Shown here: positions 1 through 7,985 of the stretch, one piece after another
How the letters are laid out: the number at the start of each line of letters is the position of its first letter
Position numbering within the stretch: position 1 is the stretch's first letter
Position numbers and translations under genes: made by a program
Notes under the pieces: model-generated
The model's input: only the letters and a program-made list of their open reading frames with translations
Database searches by the model: none
Told to the model about the DNA's origin: nothing
Assembly (NCBI RefSeq): GCF_036026595.1
Contig: NZ_JARZFX010000004.1
Span: forward strand, 124,001 to 188,000
Direction of reading: 5' to 3'
DNA: 64,000 bases
Source of the DNA: Virgibacillus_P tibetensis
GTDB taxonomy: Bacteria; Bacillota; Bacilli; Bacillales; Amphibacillaceae

Positions 1-390
1 CAGTACGTACTTCATCCCAAAAAATACGCCATTCAGATTTATATTGATTACCTTTTGAAATTCGTCACTTCCATAGTCTGCAGTAGGATTCTGTTTTCCC
101 TCAATTCCAGCATTGTTGAAGAATCCATCAATGCGACCAAACTTTTCTATCGTGTCATTTACATACTTTTTGACTGCATTTTCATCTGAAACATCAGCAG
201 TTATTAGCAATACTTCTGCTTCAGGTGCAACTTCTAATATACTCTTTTTCGTTTCTTCTAATGACTCACTGTTCAAATCTACCAAAGAAAGTTTTGCGCC
301 TTCTTTAGCAATTTTTAATGCGGATGCTAGACCTAAGCCGGAGCCACCACCTGTAATAATGACTACCTTATCTTCAAAACGATTATTCAT
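1..390 (-). CDS. SDR-family oxidoreductase (C-terminus outside the window)
   Basis: The minus strand reads open from an ATG at 388-390 to the window edge, giving the first 130 residues of a short-chain dehydrogenase/reductase. It opens with a Rossmann glycine motif (TGGGSGLG, about residues 13-20). An acidic residue after the second strand (LVDLN) suggests NAD(H) preference. The NNAG motif lies near residue 98, and the segment that follows is typical of the family. The catalytic Ser and YxxxK lie outside the window, so activity cannot be judged. An AGGAAGG ribosome site precedes the start. The substrate cannot be predicted from this half. The family call is secure; the specific function is unknown. 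Confidence 0.9.
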   Translation of the reverse strand, partial: MNNRFEDKVVIITGGGSGLGLASALKIAKEGAKLSLVDLNSESLEETKKSILEVAPEAEVLLITADVSDENAVKKYVNDTIEKFGRIDGFFNNAGIEGKQNPTADYGSDEFQKVININLNGVFFGMKYVL

Positions 391-657
391 CTAATATCAT
401 CCTTCCTATTACAAGTTGATATTAGTATCTCAATGCAAAAGCTATTTATACAACTATAGTGTAAAGAGTAATTGAAGTTCACTCTATCATTATTGTAGCA
501 GCTTACTAGTTCACTTTTATCTGACCATAATAACTTGAGGCTTTCTTTGTTGTGGGAAAGAAATGGTGTTAAGTAGTGAGTAAACGGGAAAGAACAATTA
601 TGACAATGTGAAACATACCGTTTAATGTCTAGAGTGTGTCAATAGAGGAGATTGGCT

Positions 658-2034
658 ATGTTTGTAAAATTTTTACCACCATCCATACAAAAATACTTTC
701 TCATGGGTAAACGCCAACGGCATCATGAGCTGCAGCTGACTTTATGGCGCGCACCACTTTTATATATTATTGTTGCGTTTTTTTTAGTGGCGCTTACTCT
801 ATTTCTTGATGTTGGGCTAGAATTAGCTCAATATACGACTAATTATTTTGAAGCCGAGTTTGAAACGACGAGATTGCTGATCAGTGCTCTAATTGGAGGG
901 ATACTAACATTAAGTGCATTTACACTAAATTCCCTGCTTGTTGTCTTAACCACCTTCAGTGGACAATTTTCCCCGCGACTACTTCAAAATTTTGTGAAAG
1001 ACAAGCAAACCCAGCATGTGCTGGGGATTTTTAATGGAAGTTTTGTGTATGTGTTAATTATGTTTCTGTTTATAAGCAGCCATCCTGTTGAGTATTATGT
1101 AGCCGTTCCTTTTGCTACAGTTACAGTAGCGTTTATAACAGCACTTACCTTTATCTATTTCATCAATCATGCGACTGCTTGGATGCAGGTGCATAATATT
1201 ACAGACACCATGAAAAGTGTTTCAAGAGAAATTATCACGGGCTCATTAAAACAGGATTTAGAAGCTTTTAGAACAGAAGAACCTGGGGACTTAATGGAAG
1301 AATACCGCAAACGAATTAAAATAGTTAAAGCTCCAGTTTCAGGTTATATCCAACTCATTAATTTTTACAAAATTATTGAAGAAGCGAAGAATGATAATAT
1401 TTTGTTGAAGCTGGAGTCACGTATAGGAAGCTTTACTTTAGAAGATAACATCCTATTCTCCTATTGGGGACCAGGAGCGGATAATGTAGATGCTGATAAA
1501 TATGTAAGAATGGTCCAAATGGGACATAAAGAGACGGAAATACAGGATTTACGGTTCGCCTTAAATAAACTAGGTGAAATTGCAATTAAAGCTATTGGCA
1601 GTAATGATCCCAAAACCGCCTCCAACACAATCAATCAACTAACAGACTTGCTATTAATAATCGATAAAAACATTACGTTTACACCTTATTTAGCAGATGA
1701 AGATAGACAGGTTCGATTAATTATCGGTATTGATAATTTTGAGTTTCACCTTTATCAGAGTTACGGATTAATTAGGCATTATGCACAAAAAAATTATCCC
1801 ATTATAACAGTGATTATTGGCTCGCTTGGGCGCTTAGCTCAGTCTGTAAACCCTGTACATTACGAGGTAATTTGGCAATTTGCCAGAAATACCATCGACT
1901 CCATATATACCGAATTTATTTTCGATTTAGATAGAGACTTATTATTAAGCAGGCTGCGGGATCTTGCTCAAACGACTGGTCATACAGAAGAATACGCCCA
2001 AATAGAAAATCACTTAAGGAATTCGAAAATATAG
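658..2034 (+). CDS. DUF2254 family predicted membrane protein
   Basis: This is a protein of about 458 residues of the DUF2254 family, whose function is not established. The N-terminal third has about four hydrophobic segments (roughly residues 35-57, 80-102, 125-145 and 155-175). The family-typical segment FSPRLLQNFVKD lies between the second and third. The remainder is a soluble, mostly helical domain, probably cytoplasmic. I chose ATG 658 over TTG 652 because GAGGAG (645-650) is 7 nt from the ATG and only 1 nt from the TTG. It appears to be a single gene, between the divergent SDR gene and the stress-protein gene. Family recognition is from memory of the conserved segment. Confidence 0.85.
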   Translation: MFVKFLPPSIQKYFLMGKRQRHHELQLTLWRAPLLYIIVAFFLVALTLFLDVGLELAQYTTNYFEAEFETTRLLISALIGGILTLSAFTLNSLLVVLTTFSGQFSPRLLQNFVKDKQTQHVLGIFNGSFVYVLIMFLFISSHPVEYYVAVPFATVTVAFITALTFIYFINHATAWMQVHNITDTMKSVSREIITGSLKQDLEAFRTEEPGDLMEEYRKRIKIVKAPVSGYIQLINFYKIIEEAKNDNILLKLESRIGSFTLEDNILFSYWGPGADNVDADKYVRMVQMGHKETEIQDLRFALNKLGEIAIKAIGSNDPKTASNTINQLTDLLLIIDKNITFTPYLADEDRQVRLIIGIDNFEFHLYQSYGLIRHYAQKNYPIITVIIGSLGRLAQSVNPVHYEVIWQFARNTIDSIYTEFIFDLDRDLLLSRLRDLAQTTGHTEEYAQIENHLRNSKI

Positions 2035-2047
2035 CTTAGAAATTGGT

Positions 2048-2072
2048 GTTTATTTTTACCTGATAAAGGAAT
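2048..2072 (+). promoter_or_regulatory. possible sigma-B promoter for the stress protein gene
   Basis: GTTTAT (2048-2053) and AGGAAT (2067-2072) are separated by 13 nt. This is close to the Bacillus sigma-B consensus GTTTAA-N12/14-GGGWAW. It sits 37 nt before the start of a YdaG-like gene, and that family is sigma-B controlled in B. subtilis. The -10 has one mismatch. Inferred only. Confidence 0.4.
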
Positions 2073-2108
2073 AATGTATATATCCACGTAATAAAGGAGT
2101 GCATAGTT

Positions 2109-2531
2109 TTGAGTCAACAAGCGATAAAAGATAAGGTTGAAAAAATTCTGGATACGGATCACGTTGGCACGATGGCGACGGTCGAAAATAAAAAGCCTCA
2201 CTCGAGGTATATGACTTTTTACCATAAAGATTTGAAGCTGTATACAGCAACTAGTAAGGACACTCACAAAGCGGAAGAATTGGAACAGAACCCATATACT
2301 CATATCCTTATTGGTTATGAAGGAGAAGGGTATGGGGATCTCTATGTAGAGTATGAGGGCAAAGTTTCATTCAATAATTCCGACGAGCTGAAGAAGCAAC
2401 TGTGGAATAAACATATGGAGCCATATTTTGAAGGACCTGAGGATCCTGACTTTGTCATCCTGGAAATAGAACCTATGATGATTCGACTAATGAACAAGAA
2501 AGGTGAAACTCCAGAAACATTAAAGTTATAA
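2109..2531 (+). CDS. pyridoxamine 5'-phosphate oxidase-fold general stress protein (YdaG-like)
   Basis: This 140-residue protein has the split-barrel flavin-binding fold of the PNPOx-like family and resembles B. subtilis general stress protein YdaG. The pattern GTMATVENKKPHSRYM (about residues 19-34) followed by KLYTATSKDTHKAEEL is the usual N-terminal half, where FMN or F420 phosphate would bind. Such proteins are cytoplasmic, and the physiological substrate is usually unknown. The start is TTG 2109, supported by AAGGAG at 2094-2099 with a 9-nt gap; no internal ATG fits as well. A strong terminator follows, so it is probably transcribed alone. Confidence 0.85.
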   Translation: MSQQAIKDKVEKILDTDHVGTMATVENKKPHSRYMTFYHKDLKLYTATSKDTHKAEELEQNPYTHILIGYEGEGYGDLYVEYEGKVSFNNSDELKKQLWNKHMEPYFEGPEDPDFVILEIEPMMIRLMNKKGETPETLKL

Positions 2532-2544
2532 AAATGGACTAATA

Positions 2545-2588
2545 CGATGAAAAGGCGCATTTCTTTATGGGAATGCGCCTTTTCATCG
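2545..2588 (+). terminator. rho-independent terminator after the stress protein gene
   Basis: A perfect 17-bp inverted repeat (arms 2545-2561 and 2572-2588, 10-nt loop) contains GGCGCATT/AATGCGCC and a TTTT run within the 3' arm. It lies between two convergent genes and may work in both directions. Confidence 0.85.
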
Positions 2589-2684
2589 AGATAAGAAAGC
2601 AGAAAATTCGCTCTCTCTGACTGCAGAGCCAAGTCCAGCGTAAGCGCAGGCCATCTGACAATAAATGGGCGCCCCGCGCTTTTG

Positions 2685-3140
2685 TTAATTATTTAAAGGG
2701 ATTTCAGTTTCTATATCTATCCCGTCCAGGATGAGTAAGGTTGCATTTTTTGCCTGATTAGTTACTTCTTTTAGATTAGAGTCTTCTTTGATTTTGTACT
2801 CAATATGAAAAGCTGCCTCAACATTAGGCTGGAAATAACCAGTGAAGCCACTCCCCATAGGGAGCATCTTCTTATAGCTTGAGTTTTCATCCATTTCCAT
2901 TAACATAGCCAATTCCTCATTCGGTCTTACTACAATTTCTATTCCATAAATGTGATGTCCTGGATAATCGAACTCACTTTTAATTGGCTCTTCACCTATG
3001 TTCATTATTTTGAAATCATAACGTAGAATGTTTTCTGATTTGATAATAGTTATTTCGGAATCTGTTAATTTTAGTTTGTCAGCATGATCAAAGCCTGTTA
3101 AAAAGATACATAATAAAATTAGGGTTGCTATTCGTTTCAA
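2685..3140 (-). CDS. small exported protein of unknown function
   Basis: This 151-residue protein begins with a short signal-peptide-like stretch (positively charged MKR, then about 14 hydrophobic residues ending near LTGF). It has no cysteine lipobox. The mature part is rich in beta-strand-like alternation and acidic residues, and suggests a small Ig-like or BsuPI-like domain, but I do not recognise a family with confidence. The start is TTG 3138-3140, preceded by GGAGGAA with proper spacing. It is a single gene that converges on the stress-protein gene and diverges from cidA. An extracellular or cell-wall location is inferred from the leader only. Confidence 0.6.
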   Translation of the reverse strand: MKRIATLILLCIFLTGFDHADKLKLTDSEITIIKSENILRYDFKIMNIGEEPIKSEFDYPGHHIYGIEIVVRPNEELAMLMEMDENSSYKKMLPMGSGFTGYFQPNVEAAFHIEYKIKEDSNLKEVTNQAKNATLLILDGIDIETEIPLNN

Positions 3141-3325
3141 CTATATTCCTCCTCTCCTTTACGTGTAGTGTTGTAGATTGTTAAAAAGATTATTCCTTTT
3201 GTTTAAATATTCCTGGATTTTTGTGATCTTAATTTAGATTTTACTGCCCATAAAAGTCTGTTAACCCGATTTATTTGTTTTTTTGCTATACTAGGATTCA
3301 TTAATAAGAAAATTGGAGTGACATC

Positions 3326-3697
3326 ATGTTAAGGGGAGTAAAAGTAATTATTCATATTGCTATTTTATATGGCATTTATTTAATAGGAGATTTCGTACAG
3401 CTTTCGCTTGGACTTTTTATACCTGGTAGTGTTATTGGATTGTTAATTCTGTTTGTTTTATTGATGACAGGGGTGTTAAAAGTGACATGGATCGAAGAGG
3501 GCACGAAATTTATAATTAAGCATTTAACGTTTTTTTTCATTCCTGCTACGGTTGGTGTCATAAGTTATTTTGATCTTTTTGCTGGTAAGGGAATTTTGCT
3601 CATTCTGATAATATTGATCAGCACAGTACTAGTAATGGCTGGTTCAGGCCTTGTTAGTCAATGGCTGATGCGTAAGGAGGAGTGTAAACATGATTAA
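3326..3697 (+). CDS. cidA: CidA-family holin-like membrane protein
   Basis: This 123-residue protein has four hydrophobic segments and the CidA/LrgA pattern, including PGSVIGLLILFVLL (about residues 32-45) and WIEEG...FFFIPATVGV (about 56-76). The WIEEG and FFFIP blocks are closer to CidA (B. subtilis YwbH) than to LrgA. CidA/LrgA proteins are linked to holin-like control of murein hydrolases, and in bacilli to pyruvate or acetate-dependent membrane transport. The stop overlaps the cidB start by 8 bp, so the two are translationally coupled. No LysR-type CidR or LytSR gene is next to the pair. Confidence 0.85.
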   Translation: MLRGVKVIIHIAILYGIYLIGDFVQLSLGLFIPGSVIGLLILFVLLMTGVLKVTWIEEGTKFIIKHLTFFFIPATVGVISYFDLFAGKGILLILIILISTVLVMAGSGLVSQWLMRKEECKHD

Positions 3698-4379
3698 TTT
3701 TAGTATTGGCTTTGGTGCAATTATTGGTACTCTCATTCTTTATCTGTTTGCATTCCAGTTTCATAAAAGGTTCAGCTATACATTTACATCACCTGTCATT
3801 ATCGTAACGGTTGCCATTGTAGTAGTTTTAATGATATTTACTATTCCTTATGAGAAATATATGTTGGGAGGCGAGTGGATCAGTAAATTACTTGGCCCAG
3901 CGGTAGTAGCCTTGGCATATCCTTTATATCAGCAACGAGATATTCTGAAGAAATTGACAGTCCCAATTCTCGGTGGGACCTTTTTTGGTGCGGTTTTGGG
4001 TGTTACAACTGGCATATTATTAGCAAAATGGTCTGGAGTGGATAATATGATCATTTACTCCCTAACTCCTAAGTCTGTTACGACTCCTGTTGCGATGGAT
4101 ATTGCAGACACCTTGGGAGGAGTTGAACCACTAGCCGCTGTATTTGTCATGGTTGCTGGGATAGGTGGGATCCTGGTAAGCTCTGTTGTGTTTAAGTATT
4201 CCAGTCTCACTAATTACCTCGGCCGGGGTGTAGGTATTGGCAGTGCCAGTCATGCAATTGGTACTGCAACAGCGATGGAGAACAGTCAGCTGGAAGGATC
4301 CGTCAGTACGATTGCCATGGTAGTCAGTGCCGTTATTGTATCAGTCATTACACCAGGGCTGATATGGCTTTTATTATAA
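3690..4379 (+). CDS. cidB: CidB/LrgB-family membrane protein
   Basis: This 229-residue integral membrane protein of the LrgB/CidB family is the usual partner of CidA. The conserved LTPKSVTTPVAMDIA motif (about residues 128-142) and the RGVGIGSASHAIGTA motif (about 179-193) are both intact. There are about six to seven membrane segments. The family acts with CidA in export or import of small carboxylates and in programmed-lysis phenotypes; which applies here is not visible. The start at 3690 is backed by AAGGAGGAG inside the end of cidA. Confidence 0.9.
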   Translation: MINFSIGFGAIIGTLILYLFAFQFHKRFSYTFTSPVIIVTVAIVVVLMIFTIPYEKYMLGGEWISKLLGPAVVALAYPLYQQRDILKKLTVPILGGTFFGAVLGVTTGILLAKWSGVDNMIIYSLTPKSVTTPVAMDIADTLGGVEPLAAVFVMVAGIGGILVSSVVFKYSSLTNYLGRGVGIGSASHAIGTATAMENSQLEGSVSTIAMVVSAVIVSVITPGLIWLLL

Positions 4380-4462
4380 GTTTTTTTATCTCTAAAATAG
4401 TGCATAAATTTTCCGGTTGTAGGGAGTATAAGGTTAAAACCTGACTATTGGAGGGACATGCC

Positions 4463-4624
4463 GTGGAAAACACGCTTACCACTTCAGAGTTAACTAATCT
4501 GTGGAATACCTATCTGGGTAATACAAGGTTAATGTCAGAAGTAGCAATATACGGAAAAGACACATTAAATCTCATGATTAAACATAGATTTCTAGACCAT
4601 TTTCCATTGGCAAAGGGTAACTAG
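4463..4624 (+). CDS. short DUF3231-like N-terminal fragment or orphan
   Basis: A GTG start at 4463 with GGAGGG 5-6 nt upstream opens a 53-codon frame. Its beginning (LTTSELTNLWNTYLGN) resembles the first helix of DUF3231 proteins, which in full form are two to six times longer. The rest (residues 25-53) does not continue the domain in a way I recognise, and the frame stops at TAG 4622, just before a terminator. It could be a remnant or a genuine small protein. The similarity is by eye and modest. Confidence 0.4.
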   Translation: MENTLTTSELTNLWNTYLGNTRLMSEVAIYGKDTLNLMIKHRFLDHFPLAKGN

Positions 4625-4651
4625 TAAAGTTGTTCATTTACAAAGGCAGGA

Positions 4652-4680
4652 CGTTTCCTTTAACTAAAGGAGGCGTTTTT
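4652..4680 (+). terminator. rho-independent terminator
   Basis: A 10-bp stem (4652-4661 with 4666-4675, AACT loop, two G-U pairs) is followed directly by TTTTT. It closes the short unit starting at 4463 and isolates the dioxygenase gene downstream. Confidence 0.7.
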
Positions 4681-4841
4681 ATTTGCGTTTTTATTAGAAC
4701 TTATATGAAGTTTGCTCTAAAGTTCGTTCTCTGGCAGAAAGAGCCAAGTCCCTTTTGTTCTTATGAAGAGAGAGGAGATTTTATTAAAGACCTGATAGGA
4801 ACTTATTTATAGACACAATCTTTTTTATATGTTATATTTAT

Positions 4842-4871
4842 ACTTAATTAAAGATAACTTAATTAAAGATA
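4842..4871. repeat. perfect 15-bp tandem direct repeat before the dioxygenase gene
   Basis: ACTTAATTAAAGATA occurs twice back to back (4842-4856 and 4857-4871), 33 bp before the start codon. Each copy contains the palindrome TTAATTAA. The position fits an operator, since related ring-cleaving dioxygenase genes in B. subtilis are controlled by quinone-sensing repressors, but no known box is matched. Confidence 0.55.
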
Positions 4872-4904
4872 ATAGACTAATATTTAAAAATGGAGGAATA
4901 TAAA

Positions 4905-5882
4905 ATGAACGGATTAAAAGGACTGCACCATGTTACAGCAATTACAAGCAGTGCGGAAAAGAACTACGAATTTTTCACGTATATTTTAGGTATGCGCTTA
5001 GTAAAGAAAACAGTGAACCAGGATGATATTCAAACCTATCATTTGTTTTTTGCAGATGACACAGGAAGCCCTGGCACAGACATGACATTCTTTGACTTCC
5101 CTGGCATTCCTAAAGGAGTGCATGGTACGAATGAAATTTCGAAAACATCCTTCCGTATCCCAAGTGATGCTGCAATGGATTATTGGGTTAAACGTTTTGA
5201 TCGCTTGAACGTAAAGCATACAGGCATTAAAGAACAATTTGGTAAATTGACGATTTCCTTTGTTGACTTCGATGACCAGCAATATCAGTTAATCTCGGAT
5301 GAAAAGAATGAAGGTGTAGCGGCAGGTACTCCATGGCAACAGGGACCTATTCCTTTAGAATATGCGATTACAGGTTTAGGACCTATTTTTGTCCGGATTG
5401 CTGATTTTAATTATTTTAAAGAAATGCTGGAAAAAGTACTGTTATTTAAAGAGATAGATCAAGAGGAATCTTTTCATTTATTTGAAGTTGGTGAGGGTGG
5501 TAATGGTGCACAAATTGTCGTGGAAGTTAATGCCGTTCTTCCTCAAGCACAACAAGGCTATGGTACTGTCCATCATACCGCATTCCGAGTTGAAGACCGT
5601 TCCGTCTTAGATGAATGGGATAACCATATCAGACGATTTGGATTTCAAACATCAGGATTTGTTGACCGCTTCTTTTTCGGTTCCTTGTACGTAAGAGTAG
5701 CACCACAAATTCTATTTGAGTTTGCAACAGACGGCCCAGGATTTATGGGAGACGAACCTTATGAAACATTGGGAGAAAAGTTATCCCTTCCTCCATTCTT
5801 AGAGCCAAAACGTGAAGAAATTGAAAAATCAGTTCGACCGATTGATACCGTAAGAAGCACAAAAGAATTTACAAAAGAATAG
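4905..5882 (+). CDS. ring-cleaving dioxygenase, glyoxalase/VOC family (MhqA/MhqO-like)
   Basis: This 325-residue protein has two vicinal-oxygen-chelate modules, about residues 1-130 and 145-300. The opening GLHHVTAITS has the first metal-ligand histidine. The second module has GTVHHTAFRV with the second histidine, and FEFATDGPGF carries the acidic ligand. Relatives in B. subtilis (MhqA, MhqO, CatE) are extradiol-type dioxygenases that protect against catechol and hydroquinone stress. ATG 4905 is preferred over ATG 4890 because GGAGGA (4892-4897) lies between them and the first ATG overlaps it. The gene is monocistronic with its own terminator. The substrate is inferred from the family. Confidence 0.88.
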   Translation: MNGLKGLHHVTAITSSAEKNYEFFTYILGMRLVKKTVNQDDIQTYHLFFADDTGSPGTDMTFFDFPGIPKGVHGTNEISKTSFRIPSDAAMDYWVKRFDRLNVKHTGIKEQFGKLTISFVDFDDQQYQLISDEKNEGVAAGTPWQQGPIPLEYAITGLGPIFVRIADFNYFKEMLEKVLLFKEIDQEESFHLFEVGEGGNGAQIVVEVNAVLPQAQQGYGTVHHTAFRVEDRSVLDEWDNHIRRFGFQTSGFVDRFFFGSLYVRVAPQILFEFATDGPGFMGDEPYETLGEKLSLPPFLEPKREEIEKSVRPIDTVRSTKEFTKE

Positions 5883-5892
5883 AATACGAAAC

Positions 5893-5932
5893 AAGCGCAG
5901 GAATTGAAGAAATTTTCAATCCTGCGCTTTTA
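5893..5932 (+). terminator. rho-independent terminator, convergent
   Basis: The stem AAGCGCAGGA...TCCTGCGCTT with an interrupted inner TTGAA/TTCAA pairing is followed by TTTTATATA. It lies between the dioxygenase and the convergent lyase gene. Confidence 0.8.
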
Positions 5933-5979
5933 TATATCTTATTATTGGCGGGTCGTGACGATTCAGTTCAACTTTGAAA

Positions 5980-7365
5980 TTAAACCATGCCTCTAGGATC
6001 TATTGCTTTTTCAATTTTCTCTGAAAGTAATCCTTTTTCCTGAAGCACCTCTTTGATAGAACTGTTTTTTTCGTCCGCTTCAATACCTATTTGTGAAGCT
6101 AGGTCATAGCCTAAAATTGGACTTAGGCCGGTGACTAATGCGAGGCTGGATTCCATCAGATTAGTGCATTTCGACTCATTTGCCTGGATGCCAGTAATAC
6201 ATTTTTCTGAAAGGGCTGGGATTGCATTAGACAGCAACCCGATCGATTCGAGAACGGAATGTGCGATCACTGGCATCATTACGTTAATTTCTAACTGACT
6301 TGCTATTCCGGCAGTAGCTAATGCGGTTTCATAGCCAATTACCTGGCAGCATACCATATGTGTCATTTCCAAAATAGCTGGATTTACTTTTCCTGGCATA
6401 ATGGTCGAACCAGGTTGTACAGGGGGTAGGGTTATTTCGGTTAATCCTGTACGAGGACCAGAGGCGAGCAGGCGCAAATCACTGGTTATTTTTATTAAGT
6501 GAATGGCCAATTCTTTCATAGCCAGCATGGTCTTTATTGCAGCATTTCTATTTTGCATATAACTGAACATACTTGCAGGTGCGCGAAATGGTGCCTCTGT
6601 ACGCTTGCAAATCTCTGTGATCACTTTCTCCGGATAGTCAGGATGTGTGTTGATTAACGTACCAACCGCATTTCCACCCAGTCCGATTTCATATAAGTCA
6701 TCTAAGGTGGTTTCTATCTGATGATATGCAGACTCAATCGTGCCAGCATAACCAGAGAATTCCTGACCCAAACGTATAGGGACGGCATCATGTAAATGGG
6801 TGCGGCCACTTTTCAATATGGGCATAAACTCATTTGATTTCCATTCCAATTCTTTTTGTAATTGATTTATGGCAGGGAGGAGTCTATGATTAAGCTCTTC
6901 TACAGCGGCGATATGGAGAGCAGCAGGAAAGGTATCGTTTGTTGATTGCGACATGTTTACATGATCGTTTGCATGAACAACGTTGGAAGTAAATGAACCG
7001 GAAATTAATTCTGAAGCGCGGTGTGCAATTATTTCATTGGCATTCATATTTTGTGAGGTTCCTGCCCCGGCCTGATAAACATCTACTACAAAATGATCAT
7101 CCCATACCCCATCGATGACTTCTTCTGATGCTTCTATAATGGCTTTTCCCATTTCTTTTGAGAGCATGCCTAATTCCATGTTTACGGAAGCGGCTGAAGC
7201 TTTAATAGTGCCTTGCGCTTTAATGAATCTCCGAGGTAGCTGTAGTCCACTAATTTGGAAATTTTCAAGAGCGCGTTGGGTTTGTGGTCCATAGTACGCT
7301 CTAGACGGTACCAGTATTTTTCCCATCGTGTCTCTTTCGGTACGATATTTATTGGAAGAGGTCAT
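5980..7365 (-). CDS. fumarase/aspartase superfamily lyase
   Basis: This 461-residue cytoplasmic homotetrameric-type lyase of the class II fumarase/aspartase superfamily would catalyse reversible elimination to fumarate. It has the superfamily signature GSTIMPGKVNPAILEM (about residues 322-337), carrying the catalytic-loop serine equivalent. The GRTHLHDA and GQEFSGY motifs and the N-terminus (ERDTMG...VP...YYGPQTQRALENF) look fumarase-like. The C-terminal half (LEINVMMPVIAHSVLESI, EKCITGI) looks closer to aspartate ammonia-lyase. I cannot decide between fumarate hydratase and aspartase. ATG 7365 is supported by AAAGGAG. Confidence 0.85.
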   Translation of the reverse strand: MTSSNKYRTERDTMGKILVPSRAYYGPQTQRALENFQISGLQLPRRFIKAQGTIKASAASVNMELGMLSKEMGKAIIEASEEVIDGVWDDHFVVDVYQAGAGTSQNMNANEIIAHRASELISGSFTSNVVHANDHVNMSQSTNDTFPAALHIAAVEELNHRLLPAINQLQKELEWKSNEFMPILKSGRTHLHDAVPIRLGQEFSGYAGTIESAYHQIETTLDDLYEIGLGGNAVGTLINTHPDYPEKVITEICKRTEAPFRAPASMFSYMQNRNAAIKTMLAMKELAIHLIKITSDLRLLASGPRTGLTEITLPPVQPGSTIMPGKVNPAILEMTHMVCCQVIGYETALATAGIASQLEINVMMPVIAHSVLESIGLLSNAIPALSEKCITGIQANESKCTNLMESSLALVTGLSPILGYDLASQIGIEADEKNSSIKEVLQEKGLLSEKIEKAIDPRGMV

Positions 7366-7388
7366 ACGTTATCTCCTTTCTAGTTTTT

Positions 7389-7410
7389 AGTTACGTCATT
7401 TTACGTAACT
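7389..7410. promoter_or_regulatory. inverted repeat upstream of the lyase gene
   Basis: AGTTACGT (7389-7396) and ACGTAACT (7403-7410) are perfect 8-bp arms separated by 6 nt. They lie 24 bp before the lyase start codon, where an operator or 5'-UTR hairpin would sit. No regulator is identified. Confidence 0.45.
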
Positions 7411-7750
7411 ATTATTGTTTCCATTAGTAATTTGATTAACCAATTAAATATCCATAAAGGTTAACGAGATTATTTGAGTATATGTGATTTATAGTCATTG
7501 CGGATTCAGCTTTTAAAAAATTCATCTTAGCTTTAGCATTTTTTTGTGTGTTTATCCATTCGCAGTGAAAGGGTTTTTAATTCACGGATCAGAAGCGAAC
7601 AACAAAACCAGCCAATACATCTTTGTTTCCTTCGAAAATAACGTAATTTCACATTTACAGTATTTCTTAAAAAGTCAGCGGAATATAGGTTCTCTTTTAC
7701 TTAACATTCATATACATAAGTTAGCAGGTAGGAATAATTGGTTTATTCTC

Positions 7751-7779
7751 TTGACGTGCTGAATTTTTACTTGTATTGT
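7751..7779 (+). promoter_or_regulatory. sigma-A-like promoter of the flavoprotein-ABC operon
   Basis: TTGACG (7751-7756) and TATTGT (7774-7779) are separated by the optimal 17 nt. Transcription would start near 7786, leaving a leader of about 200 nt before the first gene. Assigned by consensus only. Confidence 0.5.
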
Positions 7780-7795
7780 ATGAATAATCAATAGA

Positions 7796-7849
7796 AAGTT
7801 AATTTTTAACTTAATAAATGTTGAGGTTGCGACCCCTATATAAATAGGG
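7796..7849 (+). promoter_or_regulatory. two palindromes just after the promoter (candidate operator)
   Basis: A 17-bp site with 7-bp arms (AAGTTAA/TTAACTT, 7796-7812) and a second site with CCCTAT/ATAGGG arms around ATAA (7834-7849) lie at about +10 to +64. The second loosely recalls CymR-type sulfur-control sites (CC...AT...GG with A-rich flanks). The match is weak and from memory. Confidence 0.35.
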
Positions 7850-7985
7850 AAATTGCGAATAAGTTGAACCCAATAATAAGAGTAACCCAGAATATAGCAG
7901 GCTAATGAAACAATTGTATAGGGGATAAAAAAGCGAACTAGAAAAATTAGAAATTTAATAACAGTAATAAAACCGGAGGGTTAAT

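Larger units (their letters stand above)
7366..7985. other. 620-bp intergenic region between divergent units
   Basis: This AT-rich spacer contains an 8-bp inverted repeat near the lyase start (7389-7410), a sigma-A-like promoter facing right (7751-7779) and two short palindromes after it (7796-7812 and 7834-7849). The leader from the promoter to the start at 7986 is about 200 nt. I checked it for T-box, SAM-I, cobalamin and lysine riboswitch signatures and recognised none. A 72-codon open frame at 7544-7762 has no convincing start site. Confidence 0.6.

Noticed and set aside
113..394. Plus-strand frame of 93 codons at the window start
   Set aside because: Antisense shadow of the SDR gene, whose motifs are clear on the minus strand.
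4630..4812. 60-codon plus-strand open frame
   Set aside because: Begins before and crosses the terminator at 4652-4680; no ribosome site.
7544..7762. 72-codon plus-strand open frame
   Set aside because: No ribosome site, no recognisable domain, and it runs into the promoter of the next operon.
7786..7985. Riboswitch or T-box in the leader of the ABC operon
   Set aside because: None of the conserved cores I know (T-box AGGGTGGNACCGCG, SAM-I, lysine, cobalamin) is present; only short palindromes are seen.
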